The notes below the pieces were generated by a model. The model made no database searches, was not told the DNA's origin, and saw nothing but the letters and a program-made list of their open reading frames with translations. Shown piece after piece: positions 55,550 through 64,000 of a DNA stretch of 64,000 bases. How positions within the stretch are numbered: position 1 is the stretch's first letter; each line of letters begins with the position of its first letter. Made by a program: the position numbers and the translations under genes. Source of the DNA: Leguminivora glycinivorella. Taxonomy: Eukaryota; Arthropoda; Insecta; Lepidoptera; Tortricidae. Location of the stretch: positions 18,158,846 through 18,222,845 of the forward strand of contig NC_062981.1 of the NCBI RefSeq assembly GCF_023078275.1. The letters are read 5' to 3'.

Positions 55550-55850
55550 TGATATGAAATAAAACTATGGAAACGGGTTATCGCGTATAATGAATTTAAA
55601 ATTCATCCCGACGTTTCGAACTCTTTAAAATATTAACGCGTTCGTGAAAATATTAACGATTTCTTGTATGTGGGTAGCTTTTGCACATTGTAATTTTTCC
55701 TCAGTCACCCGTTGACCACGAACGCTGTAAAGAGTTCGAAACGTTGCGCGTTGGGATGAATTTTAAATTCACTATACGCGATTTAATCCGTTTCCATAGT
55801 TTTATTTCATGAGTAACTATCGCGGTAACCGAAGACAATATTAGTTTGAT
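55550..55850. mobile_element. Inverted pair of Penelope terminal units
   Basis: The left part (GAAATAAAACTATGGAAACG ... ACGTTTCGAACTC) and right part (GAGTTCGAAACGTTG ... CGTTTCCATAGTTTTATTTC) are mirrored around CACATTGTAATTTTTCC. Inverted terminal arrangements are common in Penelope-like insertions. Confidence 0.65.
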
Positions 55851-55859
55851 ATTTTACGG

Positions 55860-56480
55860 TAAATATTTCCGGTGAATAATTTTGTTTGACTGGGGTCCAA
55901 AATTGGTTTATTCTTTGCTCTTTAAAACCCTCACAACGCCAAGATTCCACTTTTTGAATCGCTTGCTATGCTCCCGGTTCAATATAGGAATATTTTGCTT
56001 GATGGGGTATTAACCAACTATTATAGAACAAAATGCTCCTCATTACGGAGCGAAACATGTTGAGCGACCTTCGAGAATTTTACGTGAGTTACCCGATTTT
56101 ACATGTTTAATATGTCAGTGTTTCACGGTAGTTTTATTATTAAAATTATAGGACAAATAACTATTTTGTCCATATCTAACTTTACTTCAAGATACCTAAT
56201 TCTATTGTGCTCCTAGTAGCTTAGAAGCTTTTATCCACGCGACAGCGCTACCATTAATATCGCTTTATCTCTGCCACGTTCTAACAGGCGCATGGCAATT
56301 TGTCGCTTATCGAGGTCGAGAAAATGCAGTGGATTTGTTTCTTACGATGTCGTGATTTTGTAAGCTTTGCAAAGTCTTCTATTTAAAGAGAGATTTTTGG
56401 TTGTATCGGATTTCGGATGTAGGAGGGATGTCACAGTCAAAAATCACAAACGACGCCTTTAAAATAAAGGATGATGATGA
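55860..56480. other. No gene recognised
   Basis: Intronic sequence with nothing I can assign. Confidence 0.35.
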
Positions 56481-56835
56481 TGTAATTCTGTTATCCCCCA
56501 CTATGGACATACGGCTCTTTGTTCCTGCCGGTGAGTAAGGCTGCCAGAGCTCAACGAGGGTGCGGTGTGCTGATGACGGGAGGACTTACGGAACTAACTT
56601 GTTCCGTATATTAATTATCCTTTAGAGTCGTCGGCAACCCGAACCCTCCTTGGAACTTGTACACTCCTTTTTGCTGTGTACTTAACACAGCAAAAGGGAA
56701 TGTACAAGTTTCTAATGGGGTGGCAACGCGCATGTGACACTGTTTGCGTTGCATGCGTTCATAGGTTACGGTGACCGCTTTCCATCAGGCGGACCGTATG
56801 CTTGTTTGCCACCGACGTAGTATTAAAAAAAAAAA
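56480..56835 (+). mobile_element. Dispersed retroelement 3' end with poly(A)
   Basis: Contains CCCCACTATGGACATACGGC, GTCGGCAACCCGAACCCTCC and ATCAGGCGGACCGTATGCTT, ending in an A run. The 3'-end fragments at 2131 and 11490 are - strand copies. This is the longest copy in the window; the coding part is absent, so SINE versus truncated LINE is open. Confidence 0.65.
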
Positions 56836-57058
56836 AGAATCTTCCACTTTTCACGATCCTGGGCAACCACTTCTAAATCCTATCGGATCCTAAAGGATAT
56901 CTAATCCTATCGGTGCTAAATCCGATAACGAATCGGATGTGAAAATACGTTTAGACAGAAGAGGCGCAATAAAGCAATGCTCCTCATCCTCACTACCTAT
57001 GTTTCCAATTTCTTTCAAGTCCCGTAGGCTAGGCTAGGGCATCATTAAAAAAGTATTA

Positions 57059-57231
57059 TAAGGACATCACTAGTCGAACGTCCCCTTCACTAGCATCGCT
57101 GTCAAAAATGGCGTCAGACGGACTCAGAGCGTCACTTGAAGATAGCTTGTCATTGAATTTGTATTTTGAGATTCCGTTTAATAAACTGTATAATTAATAG
57201 TGGTATCCTGGTGTTTTTACTCTAACAGTTT
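57059..57231 (+). mobile_element. LTR fragment (identical to 3' two-thirds of 63062-63311)
   Basis: From ATAAGGACATCACTAGTCG to TTTTTACTCTAACA, with AATAAA near 57180. The match to the second copy looks complete. The following TTTCAGAAGCGCGATATTAA might be a primer-site region, and a short frame starts at 57464 (MSVKSEVKV). The 5' third (with the TG start) is missing. Confidence 0.6.
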
Positions 57232-57983
57232 CAGAAGCGCGATATTAAGTTACCCATATACGCCCGTACTATGTAGTTTGTCCGAAATTGACAATGTCAT
57301 CATTCTCGCGCCGCGCTCATAACCTTTTATTGTTGTGCAACAGTATTTAATTAACACCAGTCGATCTGATTCGACGAGCAAAGACACTAGCACCATATAC
57401 TACAGTTAAAAGTATCCATTGCAGTTTACGAGATATTCACACTTTGGAGTAATATTTGATCATAATGAGTGTGAAATCGGAAGTAAAAGTGATCCAAACA
57501 CAGTGCTCTGGGGCTGAAATTATCAACATCCACTATAGTAGCCTGTGTTGTGTTTCTTTCTTTCAGATCAACTTAATTATATATGTTTCAGAATACTTAA
57601 TACATATTGAACCTACTTGTGATATATTGACAATTGTCACGGTGTCACAGTGAAACAGAATATAAGATAAGTTTCAATCTAAATGGCACCTAAATGATTC
57701 CTTATAACATGTGACTTTATGGGTTTTATGATCTACAAAGAGAGATGATCATTATCTTGCCCTATTTGTCATATTAAAAATAAGTTTGTCCGGAATGACA
57801 TGGAATAAGGTATTTATCCTACTCAATAATATTGTGCCATTGCATCTGGCTTATGTAAGTATGCTGACAGTAAATACATTTTAAATTCACTACAGGTTAG
57901 TATAATGGATGAGTAAATAAGCATAAGAAAACTTTGACTGTATTTTGAAATCTGTCTTAGTGACATTGGCTAGTTTCCTATAA

Positions 57984-58440
57984 TAAAAAAACCGGCCAAG
58001 TGCGAGTCGGGCTCGCGCACAAAGGGTTCCGTAGCAGCAAATATAATAAACCAATAACTTAACCAAAATTACAGTTAAATCAACCTATCTCAAAAACTAT
58101 AAGAGATACTTTGATCAAACCAAAAATCGTTGAAAGAGTTAATTAGCATGCATCACCTCTATTTTTTTTAGAATTTTATACCCCGTAGTTATAAAAATAG
58201 AGGGGGGGGGACATACTTTTTACGACTTTGAGAGCTGATATCTCAAAAACCGTTCACTTTAAGAAAAATGTTTTTTAGAAAACTTTATATCATTTTAAAA
58301 GACCTTTCCATTGATACCCCACACGGGTATGTACATCGAAAAAAAAATTTTCATCCCTCAGTTACATGTATGGGGGGCCCCACCCCCAATTCTTTTTTTT
58401 ACTATTTATAATAATGCTGGTTTAGCATTGCAAACATTTT
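57984..58440 (-). repeat. Dispersed repeat, family N relative
   Basis: AAACCGGCCAAGTGCGAGTC and GCACAAAGGGTTCCGTAGC at the left; ACCTTTCCATTGATACCCC and GGGGGGCCCCACCCCC towards the right. The terminal CCGGCCAAG and GGGTTCCGTAG relate it to the copies at 41357 and 42446. Confidence 0.6.
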
Positions 58441-59530
58441 TGACAAGAAATGTAATCAATGTAATCATGTTCTAAATTGAACCAAAGACAAATATATTAC
58501 CTAGACAGACACTTGGAACATTTATTATCATGACATAGTCCAGTGTCCATTTAATGCATTGACAGTGATATAATTTGTTCTTTAAATTACATTCCTTTCC
58601 AGATTAATTTATTGATTACAGTAGTTGCCTGCCGGTAATCCGGAGACTATTGACCATAAGTTGAAAATACTTGCATTGATAAGGCATGATTCCAGAAGTT
58701 CCTGAGGTTAAATCTTGCTAAAAGCTGGAAACACCAAACTGGATATCTATTGAACTATTTATGACACTGGTAAAATTTGTCATAGCTAATGGTAAGAGAT
58801 TTTGATATTTATAGACCCGATGGACTTTAACGGTCTACATGCTATACTTGTCTGTTACAACAAATCAGTTTGATTTGGAATTGGGCTTGAAACATGCCAA
58901 TCAGTTAAGTTTTTAAAAGATGTGCAATAATCTGAGGTAAATAACTTAATTGGAGCTTCTAATAATTTTAACCACTTCACTGCGAAGGAATGTTTCCGAA
59001 CCGAAGCATGACAAACAGGTTACCGTTTGAAGTTGACAAGTATTGTCTACTTTTAATATGTTCTGTTCCTTGAAATATAAAAATAACTATACACTTCTAT
59101 TGCTTCTTGATTTCACAAGAATATATATATTTTACATGTTTGTGACTTTTGCAAGAATCAAAAATAATGATATTTTGTTATAAAAACCCATTAACCTGTA
59201 CTAAGTATTCTTGCATATGCATAGTATTAACACAACTAACAAAATTATGTAGTTGTGCAGGTGGCAGCTATATGGATAATGTTGTGCTTTAAATTGCACA
59301 TATACCTACAGCTGGAGCACCTCTCTAGTGTGTCTTTTGAAGCATTGTCTGGCAAGCCTGATGGTTTAATCAATAAGCTTATGCACCATGCCTGATGATG
59401 ATATATAAATATCTTTGTCAAGAACCATTTGGTAAGTGAACAATGATAGATAAAATATTACATTATTTGAATGTAGTGAAACCTCGATAAGTCAAGCCAA
59501 GTGCCATATGATTATTCTTGCTTGGCTGGA
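58441..59530. other. No gene recognised
   Basis: AT-rich intronic sequence between the repeat at 58.4 kb and the satellite arrays. Confidence 0.4.
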
Positions 59531-59539
59531 CTGTAGGTA

Positions 59540-59695
59540 TTTCAATAATGGTACGTGTTACCTTATTTAGGGGCACGGGAAAAATAAGCCAAGTTTCATA
59601 AAATTATTTTTGGTTGGCTGAAATGTATTTTAATAATGGTATATATAGTAAGCGTGATTACCTTATTTAGGGGCACGGGAAAAATAAGACAAGTT
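59540..59695. repeat. Degenerate duplication leading into the 76-bp array
   Basis: TTACCTTATTTAGGGGCACG and GGAAAAATAAG occur twice about 100 bp apart, each preceded by AATAATGGTA. Confidence 0.7.
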
Positions 59696-60608
59696 GCACG
59701 CCGGATTAAGAACCGAGTTGTGTTTTGCCTTATTAGTCTCAGATTAAGAACTGAGTTGTCATTACATATATGCACGCTGGATTAAGAACCGAGTTGTGTT
59801 TTGCCTTATTAGTCTCAGATTAAGAACTGAGTTGTCATTACATATATGCACACCGGATTAAGAACCGAGTTATGTTTTGCCTTATTAATCTCAGATTAAG
59901 ACATTAGTTGTCATTACATATATGCACGCCGGATTAAGAACCGAGTTGTGTTTTGCCTTATTAGTCTCAGATTAAGAACTGAGTTGTCATTACATATATG
60001 CACGCTGGATTAAGAACCGAGTTGTGTTTTGCCTTATTAGTCTCAGATTAAGAACTGAGTTGTCATTACATATATGCACACCGGATTAAGAACCGAGTTA
60101 TGTTTTGCCTTATTAATCTCAGATTAAGACATTAGTTGTCATTACATATATGCACGCCGGATTAAGAACCGAGTTGTGTTTTGCCTTATTAGTCTCAGAT
60201 TAAGAACTGAGTTGTCATTACATATATGCACGCTGGATTAAGAACCGAGTTGTGTTTTGCCTTATTAGTCTCAGATTAAGAACTGAGTTGTCATTACATA
60301 TATGCACACCGGATTAAGATCCGAGTTATGTTTTGCCTTATTAATCTCAGATTAAGACATTAGTTGTCATTACATATATGCACGCCGGATTAAGAACCGA
60401 GTTGTGGTTTGCCTTATTAGTCTCAGATTAAGAACTGAGTTGTCATTACATATATGCACGCCGGATTGAGAACCGAGTTGTGCTTGTGCTATTACTCTCA
60501 AATTGAGAACCGAGTTGTGCTTGTGCTATTACTCTCAAATTAAGAACCGAGTTGCCATTGCATATATACACGCCGGATTAAGAACCGAGTTGTGTTGCCT
60601 TTACATGA
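59696..60608. repeat. 76-bp satellite with three-unit higher-order pattern
   Basis: Ten units start exactly 76 bp apart (59696, 59772, 59848 ... 60380), then a degenerate tail. Types A (GCACGCCGG), B (GCACGCTGG) and C (GCACACCGG, with TTATG and a GACATTAG variant) repeat as ABC-ABC-ABC-A, a 228-bp higher-order unit. Each 76-bp unit is itself two related 38-bp halves (ATTAAGAACCGAGTTG and ATTAAGAACTGAGTTG). Confidence 0.95.
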
Positions 60609-60877
60609 TGTTAATAATATATTCTGTTCACAGGGTTTCCTGATATATAAGCACATTGTACCTGAATCTTGTGGTATCCATGGTAGTGTAACTAATGTGA
60701 TATCCACAAGTAAAAATGAAGTGATTTCCGTCACTTAAAGTGTGAGTCATAATTATAATGATTACTTTAATGTCTGCTATACATTTAGCACTTTGATTAT
60801 TGTTTCTTAAGTAGTTCTGTTTATGCAATGCAGGCCTTAGGAGGCGGACCATGTGCATAAGACCTATTATTGTGATG

Positions 60878-61625
60878 CAGGTCTTTGGAGACGGACCATC
60901 ATGTGTTATATAGACTATCCTTGTGAGGTTAGTTCTATTTCTGGTAATTGTGATGCAGGTCTTGGAGACGGGCCATCATGTGTTATATAGACTATCCTTG
61001 TGAGGTTAGTTCTATTTCTGGTAATTGTGATGCAGGTCTTGGAGACGGGCCATCATGTGTTATATAGACTATCCTTGCGAGGTTAGTTCTGTTCTGGTAT
61101 TTGTGGTGCAGGTCTTTGGAGACGGGCCATCATGTGTTATATAGACTATCCTTGCGAGGTTAGTTCTGTTTCTGGTATTTGTGATGCAGGTCTTTGGAGA
61201 CGGGCCATCATGTGTTATATAGACTATCCTTGCGAGGTTAGTTCTGTTCTGGTATTTGTGGTGCAGGTCTTTGGAGACGGGCCATCATGTGTTATATAGA
61301 CTATCCTTGCGAGGTTAGTTCTGTTTCTGGTATTTGTGATGCAGGTCTTTGGAGACGGGCCATCATGTGTTATATAGACTATCCTTGCGAGGTTAGTTCT
61401 GTTTCTGGTATTTGTGATGCAGGTCTTTGGAGACGGGCCATCATGTGTTATATAGACTATCCTTGCGAGGTTAGTTCTGTTCTGGTATTTGTGATGCAGG
61501 TCTTTGGAGACGGACCATCATGTGTTATATAGACTATCCTTAATAGGCTAGTTCTGTTTCTGGTATTTGTGATGCAGGTCTTTGGAGACGGACCATCATG
61601 TGTTATATAGTCTATCTTTAAGAGG
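60878..61625. repeat. 77/78-bp minisatellite, about 10 units
   Basis: Units contain GGTCTTTGGAGACGGGCCAT, CATGTGTTATATAGACTATC and GAGGTTAGTTCTG. Starts are spaced 76-78 bp. Two unit types (GTTCTGGTATTTGTGGTGC and GTTTCTGGTATTTGTGATGC) alternate in part. 78-bp units leave a frame open (61287-61532), which I regard as incidental. Confidence 0.93.
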
Positions 61626-61629
61626 TTAG

Positions 61630-62326
61630 CTTGAGACCTTGTTTGTCAAAAGCATGTTTTATGACCTTAAAGAGTAGTGATCTCAAGGTTACCTTGAAAG
61701 GGTTGCTTGCACTAATACTTTCCAGAGGTTGCTGGTGGAATTACGGTTTCCAATAGAGTACATGCTACAGGCTGCGCGACAACCTTGTCATGAAGGGCCA
61801 ACGTCTGCGGTCGTTGCGCCGCCAGCCTCGAAAGTAGCCGTATCACCGTGGCTTGCGTATGAAGCTTTGATATGGTAATGTTTGTTGTCTTATAGCAAAA
61901 TTGGTGGGAAGTACACATTGATTATTACCTTTTATTAATTTTATCATGTTGATAGATAAATAATTAGCAGTTGTTAAAGGTCCTGCCAAGGAGCAGCCAT
62001 GTATTCTGCTTAATATATTTTCATAAAAAAAAAGCTTACATGACAATATTTTCTAATATCTTCATTGTCATTGTTTATTACTAAATTATTTTACGGCTAT
62101 GTAAGCCGGGTCTGTAATTGAGAGCATCGACTATGCTAATCGTACATTAATTTCTCGTAACCTTATCATGTTACTTGAACGACAGTTGTGTTGTACTGAT
62201 TCTATCACCTACTGGCTTAGTTCCAAGGAAAAATTATCACGTTCTCGTTACATTAAGGAACTTAGTATTTCCCATGTATGTTACAGAGCTTTTTAATAAG
62301 AGCTTTCTTGCTGCTTGCTGTGTTAG
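61630..62326. other. Intron sequence before exon 8
   Basis: An exon-like block at 61726-61874 has an acceptor and donor, but its phase does not fit the gene (see rejected items). Nothing else is supportable. Confidence 0.4.
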
Positions 62327-62436
62327 AAGGCGGCTATGCTCACGCATGGAGTGTGTCATGTTCACCTCTCACGAGTTTGATGTACGCGTTGTTGCGCGTG
62401 CGGGGAGCTTCACAGCCTACAGTGACGGAGCCAACT
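62327..62436 (+). CDS. nord: nord-like exon 8 (partial gene end in window)
   Basis: A pyrimidine-rich tract ends at TGTGTTAG (62326), and the donor is GTGAGT at 62437. AA completes a Lys codon from exon 7, and 36 codons follow. The segment SVSCSPLTSLMYALLRVRG has the same C-x-n-L-x-aromatic-A-L-x-R-x-G layout as the exon 2 strand and as the region following FN3 in NDNF. An acceptor at 62286 would also be open but would add a hydrophobic stretch that looks like a translated pyrimidine tract. Later exons are not seen before 64000. Confidence 0.55.
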
Positions 62437-63061
62437 GTGAGTTTGTTCCATGTATTTGCTATTTTAACAACGCCAATCATCATTGTTATATTTAGCGGTT
62501 AGTTTGGAATGCACCGCTCACGTAAGGTCTTACTTAGAACATAATACTTGCCTGAAATGAAATGTATTGATGGGTAAAGATATTTACAAGCAAATATTGG
62601 ATGGTGCTTTGTACACCGGTAATTACCTGCCCGCCGCTATATGTCATATATTTTACATAATTAATTTGACTAATATATAGTATCGATCATGGCGGTAAAA
62701 CATGTAGTTTTCGTACCATTGGCACCTTAATAGTTTTAAAGCCTTACATGCCGTGGAATTAAAAAAAAAAAATGATCTGACTTACTTGTACTAGGCTAGT
62801 CTGGTCATGCAATCTTGAGTTAGTTATGTCATTGTACTCTGATTCGACTATAAAATGAGACAAATTACATATCTTGGTGTAAGTTAGTCTTAAACTACAC
62901 CGGCCGTTTCCAACGGTACTCGAGTTAATCACTTCAAAGGACCAGGGCCTGAGTGTATAGCTGGAGTATACAAAGTTCTTGTTCACTCCGCAGAAAAGAA
63001 AAGAACAAATGAACAGATGAAGTCTACCGCCATCAGTTGGAGGCGCAGCCTGCTTCGGCTG
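62437..63061. other. No further exon recognised
   Basis: I looked for the continuation of the nord-like gene and found no splice-bounded block with a family match. Confidence 0.4.
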
Positions 63062-63311
63062 TGTTGACTGCGGCAGTCATCAGTAGCAGCATGGATAGCA
63101 GAGACCTTCGGGACGAAAGGTCAAGGTCAGAATGGTCGAGTATAAGGACATCACTAGTCGAACGTCCCCTTCACTAGCATCGCTGTCAAAAATGGCGTCA
63201 GACGGACTCAGAGCGTCACTTGAAGATAGCTTGTCATTGAATTTGTATTTTGAGATTCCGTTTAATAAACTGTATAATTAATAGTGGTATCCTGGTGTTT
63301 TTACTCTAACA
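63062..63311 (+). mobile_element. Solo LTR-like copy, 250 bp
   Basis: Starts TGTTGACTGCGGCAGTC and ends TTTTTACTCTAACA, giving TG...CA termini. A TATAAG box at about 63140 and AATAAA near 63263 fit LTR promoter and polyadenylation positions. No flanking duplication is obvious. Its last 173 bp are repeated at 57059-57231. Confidence 0.65.
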
Positions 63312-63374
63312 GTATTAAGTAAAGGATTTTATCAAAAATCTTGAATGGGGTTTTTGTTTGACTATAAATATATG

Positions 63375-64000
63375 GATAAATATATAATAAAGAAGCTGGT
63401 AAATGTAAATCACGCGATTGTCAAGTCAACATTGTATCAGATAATCAACAAATAGTGTCGAACAGCGATGTTGCCTCGGCATTCGAAGATTATTTCTCAA
63501 ATATAGCCGTTAACACCACAAAATGTTTACATTCTTCTGCGGCTCAAGCCCATTCATTACTTTGTGCTAATGTTAAGAAATGTAATAATTCATTTGAATT
63601 TAGTCAAGTAGACTCTGTAAATATTGTTAAAACATTCAAGTCACTCAATTTAAAGAAAACGGAAGACTTATGGGGAACATCAGTTAAAGTAATTAGTCAT
63701 GTCATAGATATAATAGCACCTTACTTGGCCGTAATATATAATATTTCAATTTCACAAGGCACCTTTCCAGATCTTATGAAATGTAGCAAAGTCATACCGC
63801 TTTTTAAATCGGGTGATTCGAGTGATATAACCAATTTCCGTCCCATATCAATACTTCCTGTACTAAGTAAAGTCTTTGAGAAGCTAATGTTAAATGATCT
63901 ACTGGGACACTTCAACAGACATAGATTACTTACAAGTAAACAGTTCGGTTTCACAAGGGGCCGTTCCACGACCGATGCTGCTTCGGTACTCATTAAACAT
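63375..64000 (+). pseudogene. LINE reverse transcriptase, runs off the window
   Basis: One frame is open from about 63375 to the end: a pre-RT stretch (A-F-E-D-Y-F-S-N-I), then I-P-L-F-K-S-G-D, the N-F-R-P-I-S-I-L-P motif and F-G-F-T-R-G-R-S-T-T-D. These are the first RT blocks of Jockey/CR1-like LINEs. No start codon or 5' part is present, so the copy looks 5'-truncated; catalytic blocks lie beyond 64000. It is not the same family as the RT at 21180. Confidence 0.75.

Larger units (their letters stand above)
9592..62436 (+). other. nord: NDNF/nord-like gene (partial, 8 exons seen)
   Basis: Eight + strand blocks flanked by AG acceptors and GT donors read in one continuous frame. Their end phases are 2, 1, 0, 2, 1, 0, 1, 0 and each matches the next start, giving 345 codons over 53 kb. 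The joined protein has a hydrophobic leader, a region with V-x-P-C and R-W-A-L motifs, and an FN3 domain whose order and spacing match vertebrate NDNF and its insect relative nord. From knowledge of the family, these are secreted extracellular proteins; Drosophila Nord modulates BMP and Hedgehog signalling. Four N-x-S/T sequons agree with secretion. The start codon exon is upstream of 9592, and the remaining C-terminal part lies beyond 62436, probably beyond the window. The orthology call is by eye and not by search. Confidence 0.78.

Noticed and set aside
61287..61532. 81-codon frame with 26-residue repeats
   Set aside because: It is a by-product of 78-bp minisatellite units; neighbouring 77-bp units break the frame.
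59696..61625. CRISPR-like regular repeats
   Set aside because: Units are contiguous with no unique spacers, and the genome is eukaryotic.
61726..61874. Exon-like GC-richer block with TTTCCAG acceptor and GTAATG donor
   Set aside because: It is open in one frame, but its length (149 bp) breaks the phase between exon 7 and exon 8, and its translation shows no NDNF resemblance.
62175..62495. 106-codon open frame overlapping exon 8 in another frame
   Set aside because: It crosses the splice sites of exon 8 and has no recognised domain; the exon 8 frame has the better family pattern.

Overview
This window is eukaryotic nuclear DNA, most likely from a moth or butterfly. It is AT-rich and intron-dominated, and it is crowded with repeats of types familiar from Lepidoptera: tRNA-headed SINEs with a GAT-repeat tail, many short inverted-repeat (MITE-like) elements, decayed LINE, Penelope and Copia copies, and several satellite arrays. 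There is no prokaryotic gene organisation. The species call is inference from repeat style and from one conserved animal gene.

The one host gene I can support lies on the + strand. Eight exons (9592-9753, 25155-25264, 26065-26153, 31523-31641, 50190-50380, 51915-52006, 54375-54537, 62327-62436) join with continuous splice phase into 345 codons. The product resembles the secreted NDNF family (Drosophila nord): a hydrophobic leader, an N-terminal NDNF-type beta region, a fibronectin type III domain with the L-x-P-x-T-x-Y signature, and the start of the following region. The first exon(s) lie upstream of 9592 and the 3' end lies beyond the window. Two exons (the first and the fifth seen here) are each followed by further tandem copies of themselves.

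Layout. 1-9.6 kb: upstream sequence with SINE and LINE debris and a possible LTR edge near 4776. 9.6-25.2 kb (first intron): Penelope remains, a hAT-like element with an 8-bp target duplication, a 120-bp tandem array (15.97-16.7 kb), and a large satellite of about 40 units (16.75-21.18 kb). Each satellite unit carries a GGGGGGCGAAGCCCCCC hairpin. The array is interrupted by an R1-like LINE tail with a 15-bp target duplication and by a 5'-truncated LINE with an intact YADD reverse transcriptase region. An almost perfect 163-bp-arm inverted repeat follows. 26-50 kb: two hAT-like copies in opposite orientation, several foldback elements, and a nested stack at 40.9-45.8 kb holding a Copia element with identical LTR segments but a ruined interior. 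54.5-62.3 kb: MITEs, Penelope remains, an LTR piece, a 76-bp satellite with a three-unit higher-order pattern, and a separate 77/78-bp minisatellite. The window ends in an LTR copy and a LINE reverse transcriptase running off the edge.

The genes do not form a pathway. The picture is one secreted-protein gene whose introns have been inflated by layered transposition and local tandem amplification. No tools were run: family names come from motif recognition, and coordinates of diffuse repeats are approximate.
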